A DNA stretch of 64,000 nt, taken from the NCBI GenBank assembly GCA_027924585.1, contig BSBM01000200.1, positions 1,302,001 through 1,366,000 on the forward strand, in the 5' to 3' direction. Origin of the DNA: Larix kaempferi (taxonomy: Eukaryota > Streptophyta > Pinopsida > Pinales > Pinaceae). Shown one piece after another: positions 40,266-53,000 of the stretch. The translations under genes were made by a program, and so were the position numbers. The first letter of the stretch is position 1, and every line of letters starts with the position of its first letter. Below the pieces are notes generated by a model. The model saw nothing but the letters and a program-made list of their open reading frames with translations, made no database searches and was not told the origin of the DNA.

Positions 40266-40438
40266 GAGTTGTTAGAAAATGTGTTTTATTTCATCATTGG
40301 AATCAACAAAGTATGCATATTCTAGGTCATAACGACTTTCTATAGTTTGCGCATGCGTCCGCAAATAAGAAAATCTTACCTCCCCAGTTTTTTAAAATAA
40401 CAGATTCAAGAAGTTTTGCATGATTTCTTAAAAAACAC
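40266..40438 (+). repeat. Highly diverged unit sharing a rare haplotype with 51,735-51,907
   Basis: It contains GAGTTGTTAG, TCATCATTGG, TTCTAGGTC, CGCAAATAAG, AAATCTTACCTCCCC, AAAATAACAGATTC and AGTTTTGCATG, the most substitutions I saw in one unit. The unit at 51,735 shares TTACCTCCCC, GATTC and AGTTTTGCATG. In both places the next unit shares the rare TTATTAAATAAATGG and GCGTTTGG. The two sites are 11,469 bp apart (66 units plus 51 bp, of which 49 is the single insertion). Confidence 0.75.
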
Positions 40439-41825
40439 GAGTTTTTAGAAAATTTGTTTTATTAAATAAATGGAATCAAAAAAGTATCCACATTCTACGT
40501 CATAACGACTTTCTATAGTTTGCGCATGCGTTTGGAAATAAGAAAAGCTTACTTCCCCCGTTTTTTAAAATCACAGCTTCTAGAAGGTTTACATGATTTC
40601 GTAAAAAACACGAGTTTTTAGAAAATGTGTTTTATTTCATAAATGGAATCAACAAAGTTTGCACATTCTACATCATAACGAATTTCTATAGTTTGCGCAT
40701 GCGTCCGGAATTAAGAAAAGCTTACTTCCACCGTTTTTTTAAATCACAATTTCTAGATGGTTTATATGATTTCGTAAAAAACAGGAGTTTTTAGAAAATT
40801 TGTTTTATTTCATAAATGGAATCTACAAAGTATGCACATTCTACGTCATAACGAATTTCTATAGTTTGTGCATGCGTCCGGAAATAAGAAAAAGCTTACT
40901 TCCACCATTTTTTTAAAATCACAGCTTCTAGAAGGTTTACATGATTTCGTAAAAAACACGAGTTTTTAGAAAATGTGTTTTATTTCGTAAATGGAATCTG
41001 CAAAGTATGCACATTCTACGTCATAACGACTTTCTTTAGTTTGTGCATGCATCCGGAAATAAGAAAAGCTTACTTCCCCCATTTTTTAAAATCACAGCTT
41101 CGAGAAGTTTTACATGATTTCTTAAAAAATAAGAGTTTTCAGAAAATGTGTTTTATTTCATAAATGGAATCTACAAAGTATGCACATTCTACGTCATAAC
41201 GACTTTCTATAGTTTGCGCATGCGTCCGGAAATAACAAAAGCTAACTTCCACCGTTTTTTAAAATCACAGCTTCTAGAAGGTTTACATGATTTCTTAAAA
41301 AACAGGAGTTTTTAGAAAATGTGTTTTATTTCATAAATGGAATCAACAAAGTATGCACACTCTATGTCATAACGACTTTCTATAGTTTCCGCATGCGTCC
41401 GGAAATAAGAAAAGCTTACTTCCAACATTTTTTAAAATCACAGCTTCTAGAAGGTTTACATGATTTCTTAAAAAGCACGAGTTTTTAGAAAATGTGTTTT
41501 ATTTCATAAATGGAATCAACAAAGTATGGAAATTCTACGTCATAACAACTTTCTATAGTTTGCGCATGCGTCCGGAAATAAGAAAAGCTTACTTCCACCG
41601 TTTTTTAAAATCACAGCTTCTAGAAGGTTTATATGATTTCTTAAAAAACACGAGTTTTTAGAAAATGTGTTTTATTTCATAAATGGAATCTACAAAGTAT
41701 GCACATTCTACGTCATAACGACTTTCTATAGTTTGTGCATGTGTCCGGAAATAAGAAAAAGCTTACTTCCACCGTTTTTTAAAATCACAGCTTCTAGAAG
41801 GTTTACATGATTTCGTAAAAAACAC

Positions 41826-42344
41826 GAGTTTTTGGAAAAAGTGTTTTATTTCATAAATGGAATCTACAAAGTATGCACATTCTACGTCATAACGACTTTT
41901 TATAGTTTGCGCATGCGTCCGGAAATAACAAAAGCTAACTTCCACCGTTTTTTAAAATCACAGCTTCTAGAAGGTTTACATGATTTCGTAAAAAACACGA
42001 GTTTTTAGAAAAAGTGTTTTATTTCATAAATGGAATCTACAAAGTATGCACATTCTACGTCATAACGACTTTTTATAGTTTGCGCATGCGTCCGGAAATA
42101 AGAAAAGCTTACTTCCACCGTTTTTTAAAATCACAGCTTCTAGAAGGTTTACATGATTTCGTAAAAAACACGAGTTTTTAGAAAAAGTGTTTTATTTCAT
42201 AAATGGAATCTACAAAGTATGCACATTCTACGTCAGAACGACTTTCTATAGTTTGCGCATGCGTTTGGAAATAAGAAAAGCTTACTTCCTTTGCTTTTTA
42301 AAATCACAGCTTCTAGAAGGTTTAAATGATTTTGTAAAAAACAT
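41826..42344 (+). repeat. Local triplication of one unit
   Basis: Three successive units (41,826, 41,999 and 42,172) share the rare GGAAAAAGTG or AGAAAAAGTG in place of AGAAAATGTG. The first two also share ACTTTTTATAG. They differ at a few bases, such as AATAACAAAAGCTAAC in the first only and CAGAACGAC with GCGTTTGG in the third. Single-unit expansion contrasts with the block copying seen elsewhere. Confidence 0.75.
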
Positions 42345-45300
42345 GAGTTTTTAGAAAATGTGTTTTATTTCATAAATGGAATCTACAAAGTAGGCACATT
42401 CTACTTCATAATGACTTTATATAGTTTGTGCATGCGTCCGGAAATAAGAAAAGCCTACTTCCCCTGTTTTTTAAAATCACAGCTTCTAGAAGGTTTACAT
42501 GATTTCTTAAAAAACATGAGTTTTTAGAAAATGTGTTTTATTTCATAAATGGAATTAACAAAGTATACACATTCTACGTCATAACGACTTTATATAGTTT
42601 GCGCATGCGTTTGGAAATAAGAAAAGCTTACTTCCCCCCGTTTTTTAAAATCACAGCTTCTAGAAGGTTTACATGATTTCGTAAAAAGCACAAGTTTTTA
42701 GAAAATATGTTTTATTTCATAAATGGAATCTACAAAGTATGCACATTCTACGTCATAACAACTTTATATAGTTTGCGCATGCGTCCGGAAATAAGAAAAG
42801 CTTACTTCCCCCGTTTTTTAAAATCACATCTTCTAGAAGGTTTAGATGATTTCTTAAAAAACACGAGTTTTTAGAAAATGGGTTTTATTTCATAAATGGA
42901 ATCAACAAAGTATGCACATTCTATGTCATAACGACTTTCTATAGTTTCCGCATGCGTCCGGAAATAAGAAAAGCTTACTTCCATCGTTTTTTAAAATTAC
43001 AGCTTCTAGAAGGTTTACATGATTTCTTAAAAAGCACGAGTTTTTAGAAAATGTGTTTTATTTCATAAATGGAATCAACAAAGTATGCACATTCTACGTC
43101 ATAATGAATTTGTATAGTTTGCGCATGCATTTGGAAATAATAAAAGCTTACTTCCCCCGTTTTTTAAAATCACGGCTTCTAGAAGGTTTACATGATTTCT
43201 TAAAAAACACGAGTTTTTAGAAAATGTGTTTTATTTCATAAATGGAATCAACAAAGTATGGACATTCTACGTCATAACGACTTTCTATAGTTTGTGCATG
43301 CATCCGGAAATAAGAAAAGCTTACTTCCACCGTTTTTTAAAATCACATCTTCTAGAAGGTTTACATGATTTCGTAAAAAACACGAGTCTTTAGAAAATGT
43401 GTTTTATTTCATAAATGGAATCAACAAAGTATGCACATTTTACGTCATAACAACTTTCTATAGTTTGCGCATGCGTCCGGAAATAATAAAAGCTTACTTC
43501 CACCATTTTTTAAAATCACAACTTCTAGAAGGTTTACATGATTTCGTAAAAAACACGAGTTTTTAGAAAATGTGTTTTATTTCGTAAATGGAATCTACAA
43601 AGTATGCACATTATTCATCATAACGACTTTCTATAGTTTGCGCATGCGTCCGGAAATAAGAAAAGCTTACTTCCACCGTTTTTTAAAATCACAGCTTCTA
43701 GAAGGTTTACATGATTTCGTAAAAAACACGAGTTTTTAGAAAATGTGTTTTATTTCATAAATGGAATCGACAATGTATGCACATTCTACGTCATTACGAC
43801 TTTCTATAGTTTGCGCATTCGTCCGGAAATAAGAAAAGCTTACTTCCACTGTTTTTTAAAATCACAGCTTCTAGAAGGTTTACCTGATTTCGTAAAAAAC
43901 ACGAGTTTTTAGAAAATGTGTTTTATTTCATAAATGGAATCGACAAACTATGCACATTCTACTTCATAACGACTTTCTATAGTTTGCGCATGCATCCGGA
44001 AATAAGAAAAGCTTACTTCCCCCATTTTTTAAAATCACAGCTTCGAGAAGGTTTACATGATTTCTTAAAAAACATGAGTTTTTAGAAAATGTTTTTTATT
44101 TCATAAATAGAATCAACAAAGTATGCACATTCTACGTCATAACGACTTTCTATATTTGCGGATGCGTCCGGAAATAAGAAAAGCTTACTTCCCCCGTTTT
44201 TTAAAATCACAGCTTCTAGAAGGTTTACATGATTTCGTAAAAAACACAAGTTTTTAGAAAATGTGTTTTATTTCATAAATAGAATCAACAAAGTATGCAC
44301 ATTCTACGTCATAACGACTTTCTATAGTTTGCGCATGCGTCCAGAAATAAGAAAAGCTTACTTCCACTGTTTTTTAAAATCACAGCTTATAGAAGGTTTA
44401 CATGATTTCGTAAAAAACACGAGTTTTTAGAAAATGTGTTTTATTTCATAAATGGAATCAACAAAGTATGCACATTCTACGTCATAACGACTTTCTATAG
44501 TTTGCGCATGCCTCTGGAAATTAGAAAAGCTTACTTCCCCCGTTTTTTAAAATCACAGCTTCTAGAAGGTTTACATGATTTCATAAAAAACACGAGTTTT
44601 TAGAAAATGTGTTTTATTTCATAAATGGAATCAACAAAGTATGCACATTCCACGTCCTAACAAATTTCTATAGTTTGCGCATTCGTCCGGAAATAAGAAA
44701 AGCTTACTTCCACCGTTTTTTAAAATCACAGCTTCTAGAAGGTTTACATGATTTCGTAAAAAACACGAGTTTTTAGAAAATGTGTTTTATTTCATCAATG
44801 GAATCTACAAAGTATGCACATTGTACGTCATAACGAATTTCTATAGTTTGCGCATGCATCCGGAAATAAGAAAAGCTTACTTCCCCCGTTTTTTAAAATC
44901 ACAGCTTCTAGAAGGTTTACACGATTTCGTAAAAAACACGAGTTTTTAGAAAATGTGTTTTATTTCATAAATGGAATCTACAAAGTATGCACATTCTACG
45001 TCATAACGAATTTCTATAGTTTGCGCATGCATCCGGAAATAAGAAAAGCTTACTTCCCCTGTTTTTTAAAATCAAAGCTTCTAGAACGTTTACATGATTT
45101 CGTAAAAAACATGAGTTTTTAGAAAATGTGTTTTATTTCATAAATAGAATCAACAAAGTATGCACATTCTACGTCATAATGACTTTCTATAGTTTGCGCA
45201 TGCGTCCGGAAATAAGAAAAGCTTAATTCCACCGTTTTTTAAAATCACAGCTTCTAGAAGGTTTACATGATTTCGTAAAAAACACGAGTTTTTAGAAAAT

Positions 45301-47360
45301 GTGTTTTATTTCATAAATGGAATCTACAAAGTATGCACATTCTACGTCATAACGACTTTCTATAGTTTGTGCATGCGTTTGGAAATATGAAAAGCTTACT
45401 TCCACGGTTTTTTTAAATCACAGCTTCTAGAAGGTTTACATGATTTCTTAAAAAACACGAGTTTTTAGAAAATGTGTTTTATTTTATAAATGGAATCAAC
45501 AAAGTGTGCACATTCTACGTCATAACGACTTTCTATAGTTTGCGCATGCGTTTGGAAATAAGAAAAACTTACTTCCCCCGTTTTTTAAAATCACAGCTTC
45601 TAGAAGGTTTACATGATTTCTTAAAAAACACGAGTTTTTAGAAAATGTGTTTTATTTCATAAATGGAATCAACAAAGTATGCACATTCTACGTCATAATG
45701 ACTTTCTATAGTTTGCGCATTCATTTTGACATAAGAAACGCTTACTTCCCCCGTTTTTTAAAATCACAGCTTCTAGATGGTTTACATGATTTCGTAAAAA
45801 ACATGAGTTTTTAGAAAATGTGTTTTATTTCATAAATGGAATCAACAAAGTATGCACATTCTACGTCATAACGACTTTCTATAGTTTGCGCATGTGTCCG
45901 GAATTTAGAAAAGCTTACTTCCCCCGTTTTTTAAAGTCACAGCTTCTAGAAGGTTTACATGATTTCGTAAAAAATACGAGTTTTTAGAAAATGTGTTTTA
46001 TTTCATAAATGGAATCTACAAAGTATGCACATTCTACGTCATAACGACTTTCTATAGTTTGCGCATGCGTCGGGAAATAAGAAAAGCTTACTTCCACCAT
46101 TTTTTAAAATCACAGCTTCTAAAAGGTTTACATGATTTCGTAAAAGCACGAGTTTTTAGAAAATGTGTTTTATTTCATAAATGGTATCTACAAAGTATGC
46201 ACATTCTACGTCATAACGACTTTCTATAGTTTGCGCATGCATCTGGAAATAAGAAAAGCTTACTTCCCCCGTTTTTTAAAATCACAGCTTCTAGAAGGTT
46301 TACATGATTTCTTAAAAAACACGTGTTTTTAGAAAATGTGTTTTATTTCATAAATGGAATCAACAAAGTATGCACATTCTACGTCATAGCGACTTTCTAT
46401 AGTTTGCGCATTCGTCCAGAAATAAGAAAAGCTTACTTCTACCGTTTTTTAAAATCACAGCTTCTAGAAGGTTTACATGATTTCGTAAAAAACACGAGTT
46501 TTTAGATAATGTGTTTTATTTCATAAATGGAATCTACAAAGTATGCACATTCTACATCATAACGAATTTCTATAGTTTGCGCATGCGTACGGAAATAAGA
46601 AAAGCTTACTTGCCCCGTTTTTTAAGATCACAGCTTCTAGAAGGTTTACATGATTTCTTAAAAAACACGAGTTTTTAGAAAATGTGTTTTATTTCATAAA
46701 TGGAATCAACAAAGTATGCACATTCTACGTCATAATGACTTTATATAGTTTGCGCATGCGTTTGGAAATAAGAAACGCTTTCTTCCCCCGTTTTTTAAAA
46801 TCACAACTTCTAGAAGGTTTACATGATTTCGTAAAAAAAACGAGTTTTTAGGATATGTGTTTTATTTCATAAATGGAATCAACAAAGTATGCACATTCTA
46901 CGGCATAACGACTTTCTATAGTTTGCGCATGCGTCCGGAAATAAGAAAAGCTTACTTCCCCCGTTTTTTAAAATCACAGCTTCTAGAAGGTTTACATGAT
47001 TTCGTAAAAAAAACGAGTTTTTAAAAAATGTGTTTTATTTCATAAATGGAATCTACAAAGTATGCACATTCTACGTTATAACGACTTTCTAAAGTTTGCG
47101 CATGCGTCCGGAAATAAGAAAAGCTTACTTCTACCGTTTTTTAAAATCACAGCTTCTAGAAGGTTTACATGATTTCGTAAAAAACACGAGTTTTTAGAAA
47201 ATGTGTTTTATTTCATAAATGGAATCTACAATGTATGCACATTCTACGTCATAACGACTTTCTAAAGTTTGTGCATGCGTCTGGAAATAAGAAAAGCTTA
47301 CTTCCCCCGTTTTTTAAAATCACAGCTTCTAGAAGGTTTACCTGATTTCGTAAAAAACAC

Positions 47361-49782
47361 GAGTTTTTAGAAAATGTGTTTTATTTCATAAATGGAATCT
47401 ACAAAGTATGCACATTCTACGTCATAACGACTTTCTATAGTTTGCGCATGCGTCCGGAAATAAGAAAAGCTTACTTCCCCCGTTTTTCTAAATCACAGCT
47501 TCTAGAAGGTTTACATGATTTCTTAAAAAACACGAGTTTTTAGAAAATGTGTTTTATTTCATAAATGGAATCTACAAAGTATGCACATTGTACGTCATAA
47601 CGACTTTCTATAGGTTTCGCATGGGTTTGGAAATAAGAAAAGCTTACTTCCCCCGTTTATTAAAATCACAGCTTCTAGAAGGTTTACATGACTTCTTAAA
47701 AAACACGAGTTTTTAGAAAATGTGTTTTATTTCATAAATGGAATCAACAAAGTATGCACATTCTACGTCATAACGACTTTCTACTGTTTGCGCATTCGTC
47801 CAGAAATAAGAAAAGCTTACTTCCCCCGTTTTTTAAAATCACAGCATCTAGAAGGTTTACATGATTTCTTAAAAAACACGTGTTTTTAGAAAATGTGTTT
47901 TATTTCATAAATGGAATCTACAAAGTATGCACATTCTACGTCATAACGACTTTCTATAGTTTGCGCATGCGTCCGGAAATAAGAAAAGCTTAATTCCCCC
48001 GTTTTTCTAAATCACAGCTTCTAGAAGGTTTACATGATTTCTTAAAAAACACGAGTTTTTAGAAAATGTGTTTTATTTCATAAATGGAATCTACAAAGTA
48101 TGCACATTCTACGTCATAACGACTTTCTATAGGTTTCGCATGGGTTTGGAAATAAGAAAAGCTTACTTCCCCCGTTTATTAAAATCACAGCTTCTAGAAG
48201 GTTTACATGATTTCTTACAAAACACGAGTTTTAAGAAAATGTGTTTTATTTCATAAATGGAATCAACAAAGTATGCACATTCTACGTCATAACGACTTTC
48301 TAAAGTTTGCGCATGCATCCGGAAATAAGAAAAGCTTACTTCCCCCGTTTTTTAAAATCACAACTTCTAGAAGGTTTACATGATTTCTTAAAAAACACGA
48401 GTTTTTAGAAAATGTGTTTTATTTCATAAATGGAATCAAGAAAGTATACACATTCTACGTCATAACAACTTTCTATAGTTTGCGCATTCGTCCGGAAATA
48501 AGAAAAGCTTACTTCCACCGTTTTTTAAAATCACAGCTTCTAGAAGGTTTGCACGATTTCGTAAAAAAGACGTGTTTTTAGAAAATGTGTTTTATTTCAT
48601 AAATGGAATCTACAAAGTATGCACATTCTATGTCAGAACGACTTTCTATAGTTTGCGCATGCGTCCGGAAATAAGAAAAGCTTACTTCCACCGTTTTTTA
48701 AAATCACAGCTTCTAGAAGGTTTACATGATTTCGTAAAAAACACGATTTTTTAGAAAATGTGTTTTATTTCATAAATGGAATCAACAAAGTATGCACATA
48801 CTACGTCATAACGACTTTCTATAGTTTGCGCATGCGTCCGGAAATAAGAAAAGCTTACTTCCACCGTTTTATAAAATCACAGCTTCTAGAAGGTTTACAT
48901 GATTTCTTAAAAAACACGAGTTTTTAGAAAATGTGTTTTATTTAAAAAATGGAATCAACAAAGTATGCATATTCTACGTCATAACGATTTTCTATAGTTT
49001 GCGCATTCGTCCGGAAATAAGAAAAGCCTACTTCCACCGTTTTTTAAAATCACAGCTCCGAGAAGGTTTACATGATTTCTTAAAAAACACGGGTTTTTAG
49101 AAAATGTTTTTTATTTCATAAATGGAATCAACAAAGTATGCACATTCTACGTCATAACGACTTTCTATAGTTTGCGCATGCGTCCGGAAATAAGAAAAGC
49201 TTACTTCCACCGTTTTTTAAAATCACAGCTTCTAGAAGGTTTACATGACTTCTTAAAAAACACGAGTTTTTATAAAATGTGTTTTATTTCATAAATGGAA
49301 TCAACAAAGTATGCACATTCTACGTCATAACGACTTTCTACTGTTTGCGCATTCGTCCAGAAATAAGAAAAGCTTACTTCCCCCTTTTTTTAAAATCACA
49401 GCATCTAGAAGGTTTACATGATTTCTTAAAAAACACGTGTTTTTAGAAAATGTGTTTTATTTCATAAATGAAATCTACAAAGTATGCACATTCTACGTCA
49501 TAACGACTTTCTAAAGTTTGCGCATGCGTCCGGAAATAAGAAAAGCTTACTTCCCCCGTTTTTTAAAATCACAGCTTCTAAAAGGTTTACATGATTTCGT
49601 AAAAAACAGGAGTTTTTAGAAAATGTGTTTTATTTAATAAATGGAATCAACAAAGTATGCACATTCTACGTCATAACGGCTTTCTATAGTTTGCGCATGC
49701 GTCCGGAAATAAGAAAATCTTACTACCACCGATTTTTAAAATCACAGCTTCTAGAAGGTTCACATGATTTCGTAAAAAACAC
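47361..49782 (+). repeat. HOR family 3, proximal segment of 14 units
   Basis: The pair of units with TTTTTCTAAATCAC followed by AGGTTTCGCATGGGTTTGG and TTTATTAAAATC occurs at 47,361 and again 519 bp later at 47,880. The second pair is followed by AATCAAGAAAG, TTTGCACGATTTCG and the GTG unit with GTCAGAACG (48,572). That run of modules returns near 53,466-54,34x and 60,903-61,77x. TCTACTGTTTGCGCATTCG marks further units at 47,78x and 49,33x. Confidence 0.75.
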
Positions 49783-50004
49783 GAGTTTTTAGAAAATGTG
49801 TTTTATTTCATAAATGGAATCTACAAAGTATGCACATTCTACGTTATAACGACTTTCTAAAGTTTGCGCATGCGTCCGGAAATAAGAAAAGCTTACTTCC
49901 ACCGTTTTTTAAAATCACAGCTTCTACAAAGTTTTTAGAAAATGTGTTTTATTTCGTAAAAAACACGAGTTTTTAGCTTACTTACATGATTTCGTAAAAA
50001 ACAC
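49783..50004 (+). repeat. Aberrant 222-bp unit with a 49-bp complex insertion
   Basis: The unit runs normally to about position 152 (49,931-49,934), then reads as unit positions 7-27, 163-173 plus 1-10, 110-116 and 153-173. These pieces sum to exactly 222 bp. The four joins fall at shared GTTT, ATTTC, AG and TT. It is the only length change above a few bases in the window, and it shifts the register of everything downstream by 49 bp. Confidence 0.9.
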
Positions 50005-53000
50005 AAGCTTTTAGAAAATGTGTTTTATTTCATAAATGGAATCTACAAAGTATGCACATTCTATGTCATAACGACTTTCTATAGTTTGTGCATGCCTCCG
50101 GAAATAAGAAAAGCTTACTTCCACCGTTTTTTAAAATCACAGCTTCTAGAAGGTTTACATGATTTCGTAAAAAACATGAGTTTTTAGAAAATGTGTTTTA
50201 TTTCATAAATGGAATCTACAAAGTTTGCACATTCTACTTCATAACGACTTTCTATAGTTTGCGAATGCGTCCGGAAATAAGAAAAGCTTACTTCCACCGT
50301 TTTTTAAAATCACAGCTTCTAGAAGGTTTGCACGATTTCGTAAAAAACACGTGTTTTTAGAAAATGTGTTTTATTTCATAAATGGAATCTACAAAGTATG
50401 CACATTCTATGTCAGAACGACTTTCTATAGTTTGCGCATGCGTCCGGAAATAAGAAAAGCTTACTTCCACTGTTTTTTAAAATCACAGCTTCTAGAAGGT
50501 TTACATGATTTCGTGAAAAACATGATTTTTTAGAAAATGTGTTTTATTTCATAAATGGAATCAACAAAGTATGCACATTCTATGTCATAACGAGTTTCTA
50601 TTGTTTGCGCATTCGTCCAGAAATAAGAAAAGCTTACTTCCACCGTTTTTTAAAATCACAGCTTCTAGAAGGTTTACATGATTTCGTAAAAAACACGAGT
50701 TTTTAAAAAATGTGTTTTATTTCATAAATGGAATCTACAAAGTATGCACATTCTACGTCATAACGACTTTCTATAGTTTGCGCATGCGTCCGGAAATAAG
50801 AAAAGCTTACTTCCCCCGTTTTTTAAAATCACAGCTTCTAGAAGGTTTACATGATTTCGTAAAAAACAGGAGTTTTTAAAAAATGTGTTTTATTTCATAA
50901 ATGGAATCAACAAAGTATGCACACTCTACGTCATAACGACTTTGTATAGTTTGCGCATGCATCCGGAAATAAGAAAAGATTACTTCCACGGTTTTTTAAA
51001 ATCACAGCTTCTAGAAGGTTTACATAATTTCGTAAAAAACACGAGTTTTTAGAAAATGTGTTTTATTTCATAAATGGAATCTACAAAGTATGCACATTCT
51101 ACGTCATAACGACTTTCTATAGTTTGCGCATGCGTCCGGAAATAAGAAAAGCTTACTTCCACCGTTTTTTAAAATCATAGCTTCTAGAAGGTTTACATGA
51201 TTTCGTAAAAAACACGAGTTTTTAGAAAATGTGTTTTATTTCATAAATGGAATCTACAATGTATGCACATTCTACGTCATAACGACTTTCTAAAGTTTGT
51301 GCATGCGTCTGGAAATAAGAAAAGCTTACTTCCCCCGTTTTTTAAAATCACAGCTTCTAGAAGGTTTACATGATTTCTTAAAAAACACAAGTTTTTAGAA
51401 AATGTGTTTTATTTCATAAATGGAATCAACAAAGTATGGACATTCTATGTCATAACGACTTTCTACTGTTTGCGCATTCGTCCAGAAATAAGAAAAGCTT
51501 ACTTCCACCGTTTTTTAAAATCACATCTTCTAGAAGGTTTACATGATTTCTTAAAAAACACGAGTTTTTAGAAAATGTGTTTGATTTCATAAATGGAATC
51601 TACAAAGTATGCACATTCAACGTCATAACGACTTTCTATAGTTTGCGGATGCGTCCGGAAATAAGAAAAGCTTACTTCCACCGTTTTTTAAAATCACAGC
51701 TTCTAGAAGGTATACATGATTTCTTAAAAAACAGGAGTTTTTAGAAAATGTGTTTTATTTCATAAATGGAATATACAAAGTATGCACATTCTACATCATA
51801 ACGATTTTCTATAGTTTGCGCATGCGTCCGGAAATAAGAAAAGCTTACCTCCCCCCTTTTTTAAAATCACGGATTCTAGAAGTTTTGCATGATTTCTTAA
51901 AAAACACGAGTTTTTACAAAATGTGTTTTATTAAATAAATGGAATCAACAAAGTATGCACATTCTACGTCATAACGAATTTCTATAATTTGCGCATGCGT
52001 TTGGAAATAAGAAAAACTTACTTCCCCCGTTTTTTAAAATCACAGCTTCTAGAAGGTTTACATGATTTCTAAAAAAACACTAGTTTTTAGAAAATGTGTT
52101 TTATTTCATCAATGGAATCAACAAAGTATGCACATTCTACGTCATAATGACTTTCTATAGTTTGCGCATGCGTCCGGAAATAAGAAAAGCTTACTTCCAC
52201 AGATTTTTAAAATCACAGCTTCTAGAAGGTTCACATGATTTCGTAAAAAACACGAGTTTTTAGAAAATGTGTTTTATTTCATAATTGGAATCTACAAAGT
52301 ATGCACATTCTACGTTATAACGACTTTCTAAAGTTTGCGCATGCGTCCGGAAATAAGAAAAGCTTACTTCCACCGTTTTTTAAAATCACAGCTTCTAGAA
52401 GGTTTACTTGATTTCGTAAAAAACACGAGTTTTTAGAAAATGTGTTTTATTTCATAAATGGAATCTACAAAGTATGCACATTCTACGTCATAACGACTTT
52501 CTATAGTTTGCGCATGCGTCCGGAAATAAGAAAAGCTTACTTCCACCGTTTTTTAAAATCACAGCTTCTAGAAGGTTTACATGATTTCGTAAAAAACACG
52601 AGCTTTTAGAAAATGTGTTTTATTTCATAAATGGAATCTACAAAGTATGCACATTCTACGTCATAACGACTTTCTATAATTTGCGCATGCGTCCGGAAAT
52701 AAGAAAAGCATACTTCCCCCGTTTTTTAAAATCATAGCTTCTAAGAAGGTTTACATGATTTCTTAAAAAACACGACTTTTTAGAAAATGTGTTTTATTTC
52801 ATAAATGGAATCAACAAAGTATGCACATTCTACGTCATAATGACTTTCTATAGTTTGCGCATGCGTTTGGAAATAAGAAAAGCTTACTTCCCCCGTTTTT
52901 TAAAATCACAGCTTCTAGAAGGTTTACATGATTTCTTAAAAAACAAAAGCTTTTAGAAAATGTGTTTTATTTCATAAATGGAATCAACAAAGCATGCACA

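Larger units (their letters stand above)
40093..47360 (+). repeat. Diverged satellite units without clear long-range order
   Basis: About 42 units still in register, but neighbours carry many private variants (for example TCATCATTGG, GGAATCAAAAAAG, TTTGCTTTT, GCATTCATTTTGAC). I saw no block repeat longer than a few units. Exceptions are the near-identical trio at 41,826-42,344 and the pair AATAACAAAAGCTAAC at 41,234 and 41,927. Low order of this kind is common where homogenisation is less recent. Confidence 0.65.

Noticed and set aside
41763-41945. Minus-strand frames at 9,411-9,593, 41,763-41,945 and 55,775-56,005
   Set aside because: They are the reverse complement of the same satellite unit and appear only where a stop triplet has mutated.
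49920-49990. Transposable element insertion at the odd 49 bp
   Set aside because: All inserted bases are fragments of the satellite unit itself. There is no target-site duplication or foreign sequence.
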